Source: Halorussus lipolyticus (lineage in GTDB: Archaea > Halobacteriota > Halobacteria > Halobacteriales > Haladaptataceae). From it: a DNA stretch of 64,000 nt. Positions 21,239 through 29,960 of the stretch are shown piece by piece. Position numbers and translations under genes: made by a program. The stretch spans positions 1,302,001-1,366,000 of the forward strand of contig NZ_CP119804.1 of assembly GCF_029338375.1 (NCBI RefSeq), written 5' to 3'. The notes below the pieces were generated by a model. That model made no database searches. It worked only from the letters and a program-made list of their open reading frames with translations, and had not been told where the DNA came from. Position 1 is the stretch's first letter, and the number at the start of each line of letters is the position of its first letter.

Positions 21239-22104
21239 GCGTTCTAGTCGATTCCGACACCAGAGTCGTCGTACAGGGCATCACCGGCGGGGAAGGCAAG
21301 TTCCACGCCGAGCAGATGATGGACTACGGCACCAACGTCGTGGCCGGTGCGGTGCCCGGCAAGGGCGGCCAAGAGGTCAACGGGGTGCCCGTCTACGACA
21401 CGGTTCACGAAGCGGCCCGCGAGGAGGACGCCGACGCTTCGGTCGTCTTCGTCCCCCCGGCATTCGCCGGAGACGCCGTGTTCGAGGCTCTCGACGCCCC
21501 GCTCGACCTCGTGGTCGCCATCACCGAGGGCATCCCCACGCAGGACATGGCGAAGGTCAACAAGCGACTCTCGGAAGTTGACACGCGCCTCATCGGTCCG
21601 AACTGTCCGGGCATCATCACCCCCGGCGAGGCCAAACTCGGCATCCTGCCGGGCAACATCTTCGAGTCCGGCGAGGTCGGTCTGGTCTCCCGGTCCGGTA
21701 CCCTCACCTACCAAGTCGTGGACAACCTGACCTCCCGCGGCATCGGTCAGACCACCGCCATCGGCATCGGCGGCGACCCCATCATCGGCACCGACTTCAT
21801 CGACGCGCTCGAACTGTTCGAGGCCGACCCCGACACGAAGGCGGTCGTCATGTGCGGCGAAATCGGCGGCGAGGACGAGGAGGAGGCCGCCCGCTACATC
21901 GCCGAGAACATGGACACCCCGGTCGCTGGCTTCATCGCCGGTCGGACCGCCCCGCCGGGCAAGCGCATGGGCCACGCCGGAGCCATCGTCTCCGGTAGCG
22001 GCACCGGCACGGCGGAGAGCAAAATCAACGCGCTGAACGACGCCGGCGTCCCGGTCGGCGACACCCCGAACGAAGTCGCGGACCACATCGAAGACTTCCT
22101 GTAG
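21235..22104 (+). CDS. sucD: Succinate-CoA ligase, alpha subunit
   Basis: The 289-residue protein has the CoA-binding N-terminal domain ([15 protein letters not shown]), the [11 protein letters not shown] loop and the phosphohistidine motif [10 protein letters not shown]. It forms the phosphorylated intermediate during succinyl-CoA synthesis or cleavage. Length and motifs are normal. It overlaps sucC by four bases. A pyrimidine-rich tract (TTCTTTTCCGCTTTTCC) about 25-45 bases after the stop may act as the terminator. Confidence 0.96.
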   Translation: MSVLVDSDTRVVVQGITGGEGKFHAEQMMDYGTNVVAGAVPGKGGQEVNGVPVYDTVHEAAREEDADASVVFVPPAFAGDAVFEALDAPLDLVVAITEGIPTQDMAKVNKRLSEVDTRLIGPNCPGIITPGEAKLGILPGNIFESGEVGLVSRSGTLTYQVVDNLTSRGIGQTTAIGIGGDPIIGTDFIDALELFEADPDTKAVVMCGEIGGEDEEEAARYIAENMDTPVAGFIAGRTAPPGKRMGHAGAIVSGSGTGTAESKINALNDAGVPVGDTPNEVADHIEDFL

Positions 22105-22228
22105 CGCGTCTCTCGACTCCCGGTCTCGATTCTTTTCCGCTTTTCCGTCCGAGCAGTAATTCGACCGGGTTGGGTGTCGCGTATCGACCTCGAAACTATT
22201 TTAATTCTATAATATTTTAATAAGAATT

Positions 22229-22606
22229 GTGACTCAACTGAGTTCCGGCGACTGGTGGTCCTACGAGCGAGACGATAACGTCGGCGTCTGGACGATACAC
22301 GACTGGGAGGCGCTATTCGACGAGGGGCTACAGGACGCGGAGAAACATTACAGCGAAACTGCAAATCAAGACGAGATTACCGCGACGATTATCGAGTTCG
22401 GGCACGTCGATAGCCTCGGGGCCGAGATGCAGGACCACATGACGGACGCGTGGTCGCAACTCGCCCAGACGGTCGAGTTGGAGCGGACCGCCTACGTGGC
22501 GGACGGAATCACGGCGCTGGCGGTCAAATCGAACGTCGAAGCGCCGAACACGGAGTTGGAGACCTTCGAATCGCTCGACTCCGCGCTTGAGTGGGCGAAG
22601 GAATAG
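22229..22606 (+). CDS. SpoIIAA/STAS-like small protein
   Basis: A 125-residue acidic soluble protein starting at GTG 22229 behind an AT-rich stretch. The segment [18 protein letters not shown], the strand '[11 protein letters not shown]', and the end '[15 protein letters not shown] ... [13 protein letters not shown]' follow the beta-alpha pattern of the STAS-like proteins common in haloarchaea, where the last helix carries the xxALxW motif. These may bind small ligands or partner proteins; no function is known. It is 125 bases downstream of sucD with its own promoter, so is probably not in that operon. Confidence 0.7.
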   Translation: MTQLSSGDWWSYERDDNVGVWTIHDWEALFDEGLQDAEKHYSETANQDEITATIIEFGHVDSLGAEMQDHMTDAWSQLAQTVELERTAYVADGITALAVKSNVEAPNTELETFESLDSALEWAKE

Positions 22607-22672
22607 CGCGGTAAATCGGGTCGAATCCGCCGCGGGCACAGCACTTACCCGCGGCTAACCCTTAGCAAGCCT

Positions 22673-22924
22673 GTGAAGACACCCCAACCCATTCGGTCGG
22701 CGGCGAACGAGGAGGACGACCTGACCATCGCCCGTCGGGAGTACGACGACGAGAGCGTCGTCGTCGTCGTGGACTTCGGCCGGGGCGTCGAGGCCGCACT
22801 CGACATCCTCGGCGACACGGTAATCGTGGTCGCGGGGGACCGCCAGTTCGAGTTCGAGGTCCCCGACGACGACACCGAGTTCACCACCAACGAGGGGATG
22901 CTCGTCATCACCGAAGAACCCTGA
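22673..22924 (+). CDS. Small acidic haloarchaeal protein (DUF7127-type)
   Basis: An 83-residue protein from GTG 22673. It is nearly all beta strands: 'TIARREYDDESVVVVVDFG', 'ALDILGDTVIVVAGDRQFEFEVP', 'GMLVITEE', a layout like a reduced alpha-crystallin/Hsp20 sandwich and matching the haloarchaeal DUF7127 group as I remember it. Function unknown. It follows the STAS-like gene by 66 bases on the same strand. Confidence 0.7.
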   Translation: MKTPQPIRSAANEEDDLTIARREYDDESVVVVVDFGRGVEAALDILGDTVIVVAGDRQFEFEVPDDDTEFTTNEGMLVITEEP

Positions 22925-23091
22925 GGCCGCGGTATTCGGGTTCGACGCTTCGGTGACGATTCTCGTCCGACGAGTACCGAGACGATTCGTCTCGTGCGCT
23001 CGCTCGGGGTCCGGGAGACAGCCAGATAATTGCTTGAGAATTAAATATCGTTTTCTGAGAATTCTAAATGTTCCCTAGAGCGGGACGCGCC

Positions 23092-23424
23092 TTACCGATT
23101 CAGTTCGCCGAGACACTGCTGGCAGTAGCGCGCGCCGTTCATGTTCGTCGCGCCGCAGGTAGCACAGACGTAGGAGTCGGCGGTGGGCACGGAGTCGCCC
23201 GCGGACGAACCGCTCGACCCGCGGCCGTCGGCCCGAATCGGTCCCTTGTCCAGCGCCTCGGCGGCGGCGCTCGACACGTCTCGCGGTGCGTCGTCGCTCT
23301 CGGCCAGTCGCATCAGGAGCGCGTCGTCCCGGAGTTTCTCCAGTCCGCGCATCAACCCGAGGAACAGTAACGTCGGCGAGGCGATGACGAAGCAGGCGAC
23401 CAGCAGTCGGAGGGCGAGGTCCAT
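23092..23424 (-). CDS. Membrane-anchored zinc-ribbon protein (DUF7577-type)
   Basis: A 110-residue protein: one N-terminal transmembrane helix (residues about 4-25, LALRLLVACFVIASPTLLFLG), a charged linker, a Gly/Ser-rich spacer, and a C-terminal zinc ribbon CATCGATN...YCQQC with two CxxC knuckles. Haloarchaea have several such anchored ribbons (DUF7577 group). The ribbon may bind a protein or nucleic acid at the membrane. Neighbours give no hint. The gap to its right, 23425-23905, shows no gene. Confidence 0.75.
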   Translation of the reverse strand: MDLALRLLVACFVIASPTLLFLGLMRGLEKLRDDALLMRLAESDDAPRDVSSAAAEALDKGPIRADGRGSSGSSAGDSVPTADSYVCATCGATNMNGARYCQQCLGELNR

Positions 23425-23905
23425 ATGCGTGAGCCTTGAGCGATGATTATTAATTGTTCCGATTATTTGAATCCATGCCTGTCGGTACCGAACCGGGAGC
23501 GGTCGGAGTCCGATGCGGAGGCGTCCGGAGGAGTCGGCGTCGTCCGCAACCGGTCGTCGTCAGCGCACGGCCGACTCGTCGGTCGCGTCGAGTCGGCGGG
23601 CGATTCGCTCGTGGGTCGCCGGCGAGGAGGTCCCTGTTGCCGGAAACGCGGGGTTCTCGGTCCGTCGTGTCGCGTCGGGAGCGGTCCATGGGTGTCGGAG
23701 TACAAGTCGTCGGCCCACATCAAACTAATCGAGGTATTGACATATTCCGGTACGGCCGAATTGGTGTGCGAAATCCTACCACAGTAGGCGAATCCGAGGG
23801 GGGCCGAGTCCGACGACGGAGAACGGAGTCCCGAGCGAGTCGAAACGAAAACGAAGAGGACGGGGCGAGGATGGATGACAGTCTGCAACCGTCGGCGAGT
23901 CGTCG
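23425..23905. other. Intergenic region without recognisable content
   Basis: About 480 bases. Open frames on both strands are basic and Arg/Ser/Pro-rich, unlike the acidic proteins around them. Only the left end (AT-rich, 23440-23470) and an AT-rich patch near 23725-23760 stand out, either of which could hold a promoter. I see no tRNA-like or repeat structure. Confidence 0.6.
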
Positions 23906-24136
23906 TCACCGCATCGCGTCGAGGTCAACGAATCCGGCGTCGTCGGCGGTGAGCCACGAGGACATTCGCTCCGTGCCCGAGGCCTCGCCGGGGTAAATCG
24001 TCCGTCGGTCGGGTCGTTCGTCGTATTCGACGACGACCGAATCCAACTCGATGGAGGGCCGGTCCGCGCGTGGTTCAGTCTCGAAATCGAAGTCCGTCTC
24101 GGTCGGGGTGTCGAGGGTGTCGGGGTCCGTACTCAT
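23906..24136 (-). CDS. Small acidic haloarchaeal protein (DUF7511-type)
   Basis: A 76-residue protein with a disordered acidic N-terminus (Asp/Thr/Glu-rich) and a conserved C-terminal half: 'IELDSVVVEYDERPDRRTIYP', 'ERMSSWLTADDAGFVDLDAMR'. This matches the widespread haloarchaeal group I recall as DUF7511, which has no known function. The 315-base gap upstream (24137-24451) is AT-rich, with no gene seen, and presumably carries the two divergent promoters. Confidence 0.75.
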   Translation of the reverse strand: MSTDPDTLDTPTETDFDFETEPRADRPSIELDSVVVEYDERPDRRTIYPGEASGTERMSSWLTADDAGFVDLDAMR

Positions 24137-24451
24137 GGTACTCCGGCCGCATCCGTGACTGGGACCTGAATCGGTTAAGTATTTTCTATGACGGATATAT
24201 ATACGTTAGAACCGTTCAGGAGACGAAACTACCGAGGAGAGCGGTCGGGATTCGACCGCAACTCTCCCGAGAAGTGGTCCGTGTTCTCTTGACACAACCG
24301 AGGTGGTATCTCATCTCATCCGCTTCCGTAAAGTAGTTTTCAGTGGCGTGTCAACGAGGTATCGCGTTCCGTAACCGTCTCGCCACCGGGTGTTTTGCGC
24401 CCGTCGGAGCGTAGTTGGCGAGATGCATCTCACGGGACAGGGAAACTAACG

Positions 24452-25228
24452 ATGACAGGTACGACGCGAACGGTCCTCGTTGCGGCGCTGTTGGCGCTTG
24501 CCGTCTTCACCGGCGTAGCCCTCGCAAGCCCCGCAACTTCGACGACAGCAGACGTACAGGCGAACGAAACGACGACGGCGAACGATACGGCGACGAACGA
24601 GACGACGACGGCAAACGATACGGCGACGAACGAGACGACGACCGCTACCGAGACGACGAACGAAACGGCGGCGAACGAAACCGCATCGAACGAGACGACG
24701 CCGAACGAGACGGCGTCCGTGTCGGCCCCCGACCAGCAGTTCGACGGCGAGTCGCTGTCCGTCGATTCGGCGACCCTCCCCGACGGCGGGTTCGTGGTCG
24801 TCTACAACCAGAGCGGCGCTGTGCTGGGTCACACCGACTACCTCGACGCTGGCAACCACACCAATCTCACCGTCTCGCTGAACGCGACGCTCGAGGACCC
24901 GCAGGTGCTGGTGCTGGGCGTCTACCGCAACAACGGTAGCCAGACGTTCAACGCCTCGCAGGACTCCGTGTCGTACATGACGGCCAACGACAAGGAAGTC
25001 TCGGACGTGGCCTACGTCTACTTCCAGAAGCGCGGTGCCGAGACGACCGCCGACGAGTCCACCGACCGGTCCACCGAGATGGAGACCGAAACGACCACCG
25101 AATCTGCGATGAGTGACGAGACCGAGGAGACGACCACCGAGTCCTCCGGCGGTATCCCCGGCTTCACGCCGAGTACCGCAGTCGTCGCCCTCGTCGCGGC
25201 CGCCCTCATCGGCTGGCGGCGAAGCTAA
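24452..25228 (+). CDS. Secreted surface glycoprotein with PGF-CTERM anchor
   Basis: The 258-residue protein has a Sec-type signal peptide (TVLVAALLALAVFTGVALASP), then a repeat-rich Asn/Glu/Thr segment (residues about 35-85) built from NETTTANDTAT units, giving many N-x-T sequons. A globular DUF7282-like part follows (LPDGGFVVVYNQSGAVLGHTDYL...), then a Thr/Glu-rich stalk and the C-terminal GGIPGFTPSTAVVALVAAALIGWRRS-type tail: PGF motif, hydrophobic helix, basic end. In haloarchaea such tails are processed by archaeosortase A and lipid-attached to the membrane. ATG 24452 begins directly at the signal peptide. Confidence 0.85.
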   Translation: MTGTTRTVLVAALLALAVFTGVALASPATSTTADVQANETTTANDTATNETTTANDTATNETTTATETTNETAANETASNETTPNETASVSAPDQQFDGESLSVDSATLPDGGFVVVYNQSGAVLGHTDYLDAGNHTNLTVSLNATLEDPQVLVLGVYRNNGSQTFNASQDSVSYMTANDKEVSDVAYVYFQKRGAETTADESTDRSTEMETETTTESAMSDETEETTTESSGGIPGFTPSTAVVALVAAALIGWRRS

Positions 25229-25378
25229 CGCCTCGAACTCCGACCGTCCTCCGCGCACCGGTTCGGGACGACGATTTCCGCGCGGCTATTTTTCGGGGTC
25301 GAAACCCGACAGTTACATCACAGGACCCGATGAATCGGGCCGAGTAGTTCATAGGGTGTCGCGTCGTGCGCTCGGACG

Positions 25379-26659
25379 GTGACTCTGAACACGCCAGACG
25401 CCGAGACCGGTGGCGTCGGAGCGACGACCGGCGAGACGCCCGCGGACGCGGCCGTCGTCGTCCCCATCATCGACGCGGCGAGCAGTGCCGCCTGCCTCCG
25501 GTCGCTCGGACGGCGCGGAATCCCGACGGTCGCAGTCTCCGAACAGCGGACCGCCCCGGCGCTCCGGTCGAAGTTCTGCGAGGAGGTCGTCAAAATCCCC
25601 GACCCAAACGAGCGGTTGGACGCCTACGCCGAGGTTCTCCGGTCGCTCGCTGGCCGGTCCGACGTGCGGACCGTCATCCCGGTCCGCGAGGAGGACGTGT
25701 ACGTGCTGGCCAAGCACCGCGAGCAGTTCGCCGAGGAGGTGGCGACGCCGTGGCCCGGCCTCGAAACGCTTCGGAACGTCCAAGACCGGGTGCGACTGTT
25801 CGACGCCGCGGAGTCGGCCGACGTTGCCCGACCGAAGACCGCGACCCTCGACGAGTGGGACGACTGGGACCGCGAGGCCATCGTCAAGCCTCGATACACG
25901 GTTCGAGCCACGGAGTACCTCGAATCCGAGGCTCGCGCCCCCGACGAAAGCCGGAGCCAACACAGTTCGACGCGATTCCTGACGCCGGGGACAGAACCGG
26001 ACCGCGACGAGTTGGTGGCCGAGATGGGCCACGTCCCGCTGGTCCAAGAGTACGTGCCCGACTCCGACGAGTACGCCTTCTTCGCGCTCTACGACGAGGG
26101 CGACCCGGTTGCCACTTTCCAGCACCGCCAGCGCAGGGGATACAAGTACTCTGGCGGGCCGAGCGCCTTCCGGGAGTCGGTCGATATTCCGGCGCTCGAT
26201 TCGGCCGGCCGGCGACTGCTGGCCGAGTTGGACTGGCACGGACTGGCGATGGTCGAGTTCCTCCGGAATCCCGAGACCGGCGATTTCGAACTCATGGAAA
26301 TCAACCCCCGGTTCTGGACCTCGCTCCCCTTCACGGTGCAGGCGGGCGTGAACTTCCCGTACTACTACTGGCAGATGGCCGGCGGAAACCCGCCCGAACG
26401 CGAACCGGATTACGAGGTCGGGACCGCGAGCCACCTGCTCCGGGGCGAACTCCTGCACCTCTACAGCATCCTGTTCGAGGACTATCCCCTCGTGAAGCGC
26501 CCCTCGTTCGCAGAGTCGGTGCGGGATGTCGGGGCGTCACTCGTGGCACATCCCCGGTTCGACTATCTAGGCCTGAGCGACCCGATGCCGGCGGTGCAGG
26601 ACTTGAAGAACGTCGGGTCGGAACTGCTCACGGGGCGGAAATCCGGCCGGTCGCGGTGA
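25379..26659 (+). CDS. ATP-grasp family carboxylate-amine ligase
   Basis: A 426-residue cytoplasmic protein from GTG 25379. The N-terminal part is Rossmann-like (VVVPIIDAASSAACLRSLGRRG), and the ATP-grasp part has IVKPRYTVRA, 'PLVQEYVPDSDEYAFFALYDEG' and the metal-binding MEINPRFWTSLPF. This is the CarB-like/DUF201 group that ligates a carboxylate to an amine or thiol through an acyl-phosphate; some members make sugar or polyamine conjugates. The gene following it, 50 bases on, encodes an M24 peptidase. Substrate unknown. Confidence 0.8.
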   Translation: MTLNTPDAETGGVGATTGETPADAAVVVPIIDAASSAACLRSLGRRGIPTVAVSEQRTAPALRSKFCEEVVKIPDPNERLDAYAEVLRSLAGRSDVRTVIPVREEDVYVLAKHREQFAEEVATPWPGLETLRNVQDRVRLFDAAESADVARPKTATLDEWDDWDREAIVKPRYTVRATEYLESEARAPDESRSQHSSTRFLTPGTEPDRDELVAEMGHVPLVQEYVPDSDEYAFFALYDEGDPVATFQHRQRRGYKYSGGPSAFRESVDIPALDSAGRRLLAELDWHGLAMVEFLRNPETGDFELMEINPRFWTSLPFTVQAGVNFPYYYWQMAGGNPPEREPDYEVGTASHLLRGELLHLYSILFEDYPLVKRPSFAESVRDVGASLVAHPRFDYLGLSDPMPAVQDLKNVGSELLTGRKSGRSR

Positions 26660-26709
26660 GACCCACCGAACTCCACAACCTTTTGCCGATTCGAAGCGGG
26701 CGTTCCTGC

Positions 26710-27939
26710 ATGAACGCACCGGACTCGCCAGACTCACCGGACCCATCGAATTTGCCGGACCCGCCGAACCCGCCGACGACCGATTACGACCGACTCGCCG
26801 ACGCGCTGGCCGCGAACGACGCCGACGCCTTCGTCCACGTCGGCGACAGGTTCGACGACTTGCTCCGGTATCTGACCCGGTTCGGCGGCCCGGACCGAGC
26901 CTACGCCTTCGTCTACGCCGACGGGGACGCCCACCTCTGCGCGCCGTCGCTGTTCGCCGAGCAGGCCGAACGGGAATTCCCCGGCGAGAGCGTTCACGCG
27001 GCGAGCGAGCAGGTCTCCTCGGACGCCGCCGAACGGGCGCTGGAAGTCCTCGGCGGACGGGAAGACGGCCCCGACGTATCGACCGACGACTGCCGGGTCG
27101 TCGTCCCGCCGACCGTCTCCACCGCGACGAAGGAAACGCTGGCAGGCGGCGTCGGCGAACTCCGCACCGAAGCGGTCGATGTGGGCCGAGCGCGGAAGGC
27201 CGACGCCGAGCGGGCCTGCCACGCCTTCGTCCAGCGGGCCGCACAGCGAGGGATGGCCCGCGCCGAGGCGGTCCTCTCGGCGGCCGAACTTGACAGCGAC
27301 GAGGTTCGGTGGCGGGGCGACCTCCTCACGACCGAGCGACTCCGCAGAGCGGTCAACGCTACCCTGTCGCGGTGGGGCGTGACCGACGCCGGGAACTCTG
27401 TCATCGGTGCCGGTCCGACCTGCGCCGACCTCCACTTCACCGGCGAGGACGTGATTCGCCCCGGTGAGACGGTCCTGCTGGACCTCTCGCCGCGAGGCCC
27501 GCACGGCTACTACGCCGACCTCACGCGGACCTTCGTCCTCGGCGAGGCGGACGAGTGGGCGACGACCGCCTACGAGGCAGTGCTGGAGGCGCAGGACGCC
27601 GCACTCGCGGTGCTGGAAGGCGGTGCAGGAACCCGAGGAGAGGCGGCCCACGACGCCGCGACCGACGTGCTGGCCGAGTACGGTTTCGACGCTGGCGACG
27701 TTGACGTGGGGATGTACCACGGCCTCGGGCACGGCGTCGGGGTGAGTCTGCACGAGGGTCCGTCGCTTGCCGGCGACGAGGTTCTGGAAGCCGGAAACGT
27801 GGTGACGGTCGAACCCGGCGTGTACGACCCCGAGGTGGGCGGCGTCCGAATCGAGGACTTGGTGGTGATTACTGGGGAGGGGTACCGGAATCTGACCGAC
27901 TACCCGCGGGAGATGGTTCCGGGGCGCTGGCGAGAATAG
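26710..27939 (+). CDS. M24-family Xaa-Pro aminopeptidase-like metallopeptidase
   Basis: A 409-residue protein with the five metal ligands of the M24 'pita-bread' fold: Asp in LLDLSPRG, Asp in YYADLTRTF, His in GLGHGVG, Glu in VEPGVY and Glu in VRIEDLV. It should cleave an N-terminal residue before proline or a related bond. The first 25 residues are an unusual Pro/Asp/Ser repeat ([18 protein letters not shown]) that is probably disordered. The ATG at 26710 lies 50 bases after the ATP-grasp gene, so the two may be cotranscribed. Confidence 0.88.
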   Translation: MNAPDSPDSPDPSNLPDPPNPPTTDYDRLADALAANDADAFVHVGDRFDDLLRYLTRFGGPDRAYAFVYADGDAHLCAPSLFAEQAEREFPGESVHAASEQVSSDAAERALEVLGGREDGPDVSTDDCRVVVPPTVSTATKETLAGGVGELRTEAVDVGRARKADAERACHAFVQRAAQRGMARAEAVLSAAELDSDEVRWRGDLLTTERLRRAVNATLSRWGVTDAGNSVIGAGPTCADLHFTGEDVIRPGETVLLDLSPRGPHGYYADLTRTFVLGEADEWATTAYEAVLEAQDAALAVLEGGAGTRGEAAHDAATDVLAEYGFDAGDVDVGMYHGLGHGVGVSLHEGPSLAGDEVLEAGNVVTVEPGVYDPEVGGVRIEDLVVITGEGYRNLTDYPREMVPGRWRE

Positions 27940-27983
27940 CTGGTCGTAAACCGAGTTCTCCTCGGATTCGTGGTCGAAGTATG

Positions 27984-28004
27984 GGGTCGGGGCGGATTCG
28001 AACC
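27984..28004 (-). repeat. Copy of the tRNA-Val 3' end (att-like direct repeat)
   Basis: The 21 bases 27984-28004 are identical to 28189-28209, the 3' end of the tRNA-Val gene (acceptor strand and T-arm). A partial tRNA 3'-end copy in direct orientation is the usual mark left by site-specific integration at a tRNA. Only about 185 bases separate the copies, and this DNA is made of hairpins: 28044-28062 (8-base stem, GAGAGAGC), 28070-28088 (7-base stem) and 28141-28182 (9-base stem, GACGGCGCA). A second T-arm-like motif (GGTTCGAATCC) sits near 28117-28127. No integrase is nearby. Confidence 0.65.
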
Positions 28005-28187
28005 TGAGCAAGACATTCCGGGATGCTCACTTCGTTGTCGTTCGAGAGAGCTTTGCTCTCTCGTGATGACGAAAATCTTCGATTTTCGAACCACGCTTCC
28101 GGGCTGTGACTTGCAGGGTTCGAATCCTTCAAACCATTTCGACGGCGCAGACTCCTCGCTTCGCTCGTCGTGTTGCGCCGTCAGAAA

Positions 28188-28262
28188 TGGGTCGGGGCGG
28201 ATTCGAACCGCCGACCTGCTCCGTGTGAAGGAGCTGTCATAACCGGACTAGACTACCGACCC
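28188..28262 (-). tRNA. tRNA-Val (anticodon CAC)
   Basis: On the minus strand the 75 bases fold as a cloverleaf: acceptor GGGTCGG with CCGACCC, anticodon stem GCTCC with GGAGC around loop TTCACAC (anticodon CAC), T-arm GGCGG-TTCGAAT-CCGCC, and discriminator A. CCA is not encoded. It reads valine codon GTG. The downstream side carries the 21-base partial copy of its 3' end at 27984. Confidence 0.95.
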
Positions 28263-28353
28263 GCGCATCCCATGCTTTCGCCTTCCGGGACTTAAGACTT
28301 ACTTTACGCTCGGAAAATCCGCCGTCGTCCGGGAGTTCCCCGAGGAGGACCGC

Positions 28354-28587
28354 TCAAACCCGACGGCGCGCCTTTCGCACGGCGCGTCGAGCGCGGTCCA
28401 CGGCCTCGTCCTCGGTCGCTTTCAGTTCGGTGCGCCACTTCTCCCGGCGGGTCGTGGCTTCTTTCTCTCTGCCGGTGGCCTCGCGGAGTCGGCGCTCGAC
28501 CGGCGCGAGTTCGTCGCGCAGGCCGCGGGTCAGGTGCTTGCCGGCGCGGCGGGCGTAGTACCATGCGTCCTCGAAGTGCTTGTTCAT
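28354..28587 (-). CDS. Small charged helical protein (DUF7553-type)
   Basis: A 77-residue protein starting MNKHFEDAWYYARRAG, typical of a small haloarchaeal family I recall as DUF7553. The rest is a long amphipathic helix rich in Arg, Glu and Lys (LREATGREKEATTRREKW...), probably a coiled coil. It is less acidic than usual for the family. Function unknown. It lies between tRNA-Val and the CRISPR leader, transcribed away from the array. Confidence 0.75.
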   Translation of the reverse strand: MNKHFEDAWYYARRAGKHLTRGLRDELAPVERRLREATGREKEATTRREKWRTELKATEDEAVDRARRAVRKARRRV

Positions 28588-28834
28588 TTCTCACACACCA
28601 TTATGTTCTTACGGCAAGGACAGATATAGCTTTTACCCTCGGGTGGACCGCTTTGGCGTCGTCCTCGGGTGGAAAATCGAGGACTGGTGGGTCAGCGTTC
28701 ACCTCTAAGACGACTATACAATGCTTAAGAACATATCTTTGTTTGCTTAACACCATTTCTCATATTTCTATTTTGTGCTGGCTCCTCAGAGTCCTGTATG
28801 GAGGTGGTGTACCTTGCGCGCTAAACGGGTCGGC

Positions 28835-28918
28835 CTTCGTGGACCTTTTTAAATGCCGTGTACGGCCCCGGTCCACGAAGCGCGGGGGCCGAGCGAGCGC
28901 AGGAGAAAGCTTTATTGA
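28835..28918 (+). promoter_or_regulatory. CRISPR leader with inverted repeat and TATA-like boxes
   Basis: The array is preceded by 350 bases without a gene (28588-28943), partly AT-rich. Within it, CTTCGTGGACC (28835-28845) and its exact complement GGTCCACGAAG (28870-28880) flank a TTTTTAAA stretch. Closer in, AGCTTTATTG (28910-28919) sits about 27-33 bases before the first repeat and is the best candidate promoter for the crRNA precursor. The leader is on the left because repeats decay at the right end. Confidence 0.55.
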
Positions 28919-28943
28919 GCCTGTAGGTGGATTTTCACCCCCT

Positions 28944-29869
28944 GTTGCAGGACCCAGAAAACCCACATCGGGATTGAAACGTGACACTCGCGGCGTACTC
29001 GCGCTTCCACGCGGTTGCAGGACCCAGAAAACCCACATCGGGATTGAAACCCGAACCGGACGTTTAGCCTGCACAAGCGCGACGACGGGGTTGCAGGACC
29101 CAGAAAACCCACATCGGGATTGAAACTGCAAATTCGCGCCCACGTCGGCGACTGTTCTACGCCGTTGCAGGACCCAGAAAACCCACATCGGGATTGAAAC
29201 AGATGAGCTAACGTTGAGGACACCAGAAGTTATTTTGTTGCAGGACCCAGAAAACCCACATCGGGATTGAAACGCAATGCGGCGCGAGGGAGTGGTCGGC
29301 GTGGGGGTTGCAGGACCCAGAAAACCCACATCGGGATTGAAACTTTAACACGTTTACGGTGTTAATGGCAAGAGGGCGTCGTGTTGCAGGACCCAGAAAA
29401 CCCACATCGGGATTGAAACTTGTTCCCCTGCGAGACGAGCGACAGTCCACGACCCGTTGCAGGACCCAGAAAACCCACATCGGGATTGAAACGTGGCGAG
29501 CGACGGGACTACCAAAACGGACTCACCGAGTTGCAGGACCCAGAAAACCCACATCGGGATTGAAACTGACCGAAAGCGACTGAGGCAGTACCCAACGCCG
29601 ACGGTTGCAGGACCCAGAAAACCCACATCGGGATTGAAACCGGACGGAGGAGTTCCGGCGAGGAAGTCATCCACCGTTGCAGGACCCAGAAAACCCACAT
29701 CGGGATTGAAACAGGAGGTCGTCTAGTTCTGAGAGGTCGGTGCCGCAGTGGGGGCAGTCGCAGAACCCAGAAAACCCACATCGGGATTGAAACACCTCCT
29801 CGTCGCACGCTGGGCAGGTTGAGGTGTCGGTGTTCGCAAGACCCAGAAAACCCACCACGGGACTGCACC
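28944..29869 (+). CRISPR. CRISPR array, 13 repeats of 37 bases and 12 spacers
   Basis: The repeat starts GTTGCAGGACCCAG and ends ATCGGGATTGAAAC. Repeats begin at 28944, 29014, 29090, 29164, 29237, 29307, 29383, 29456, 29530, 29604, 29676, 29757 and 29833. The first eleven are identical; the twelfth has two changes, and the last is degenerate at both ends. Spacers are 33-39 bases, except spacer 11 (44). The ATTGAAAC end gives the usual 5' handle of crRNAs if transcribed on the plus strand. No cas gene is present in the window, so it depends on cas genes elsewhere, if functional. The subtype cannot be assigned from the repeat alone. Confidence 0.98.
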
Positions 29870-29960
29870 GAATCCGTGAAACGCGGCAGTCGATGTGAGT
29901 CCCCGCCGACTTTCGGGGCGTGTCAAAAACTGTTTATCGGCAGGCGGCCACAGTCCCGGT

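Noticed and set aside
23454..23996. A 180-codon plus-strand frame over the 23.4-23.9 kb gap
   Set aside because: It is basic, Arg/Ser-rich and runs antisense through the DUF7511-type gene, with no recognisable fold.
24570..24720. A short tandem DNA repeat that might be a minisatellite
   Set aside because: The repeats encode NETTTANDTAT units in frame in the glycoprotein's glycosylated stalk, so they are explained by the protein.
25366..27939. A single 857-codon open frame on the plus strand
   Set aside because: Its first part is an off-frame shadow of the ATP-grasp gene. Only the part from 26710, the M24 peptidase, has a coherent protein.
28760..29868. Minus-strand open frames across the CRISPR array with recurring IPMWVFWVLQ or QSRCGFSGSCN units, looking like a repeat protein
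   Set aside because: They are translations of the 37-base CRISPR repeat in different frames. The period equals repeat plus spacer, and the spacers carry no conserved residues.
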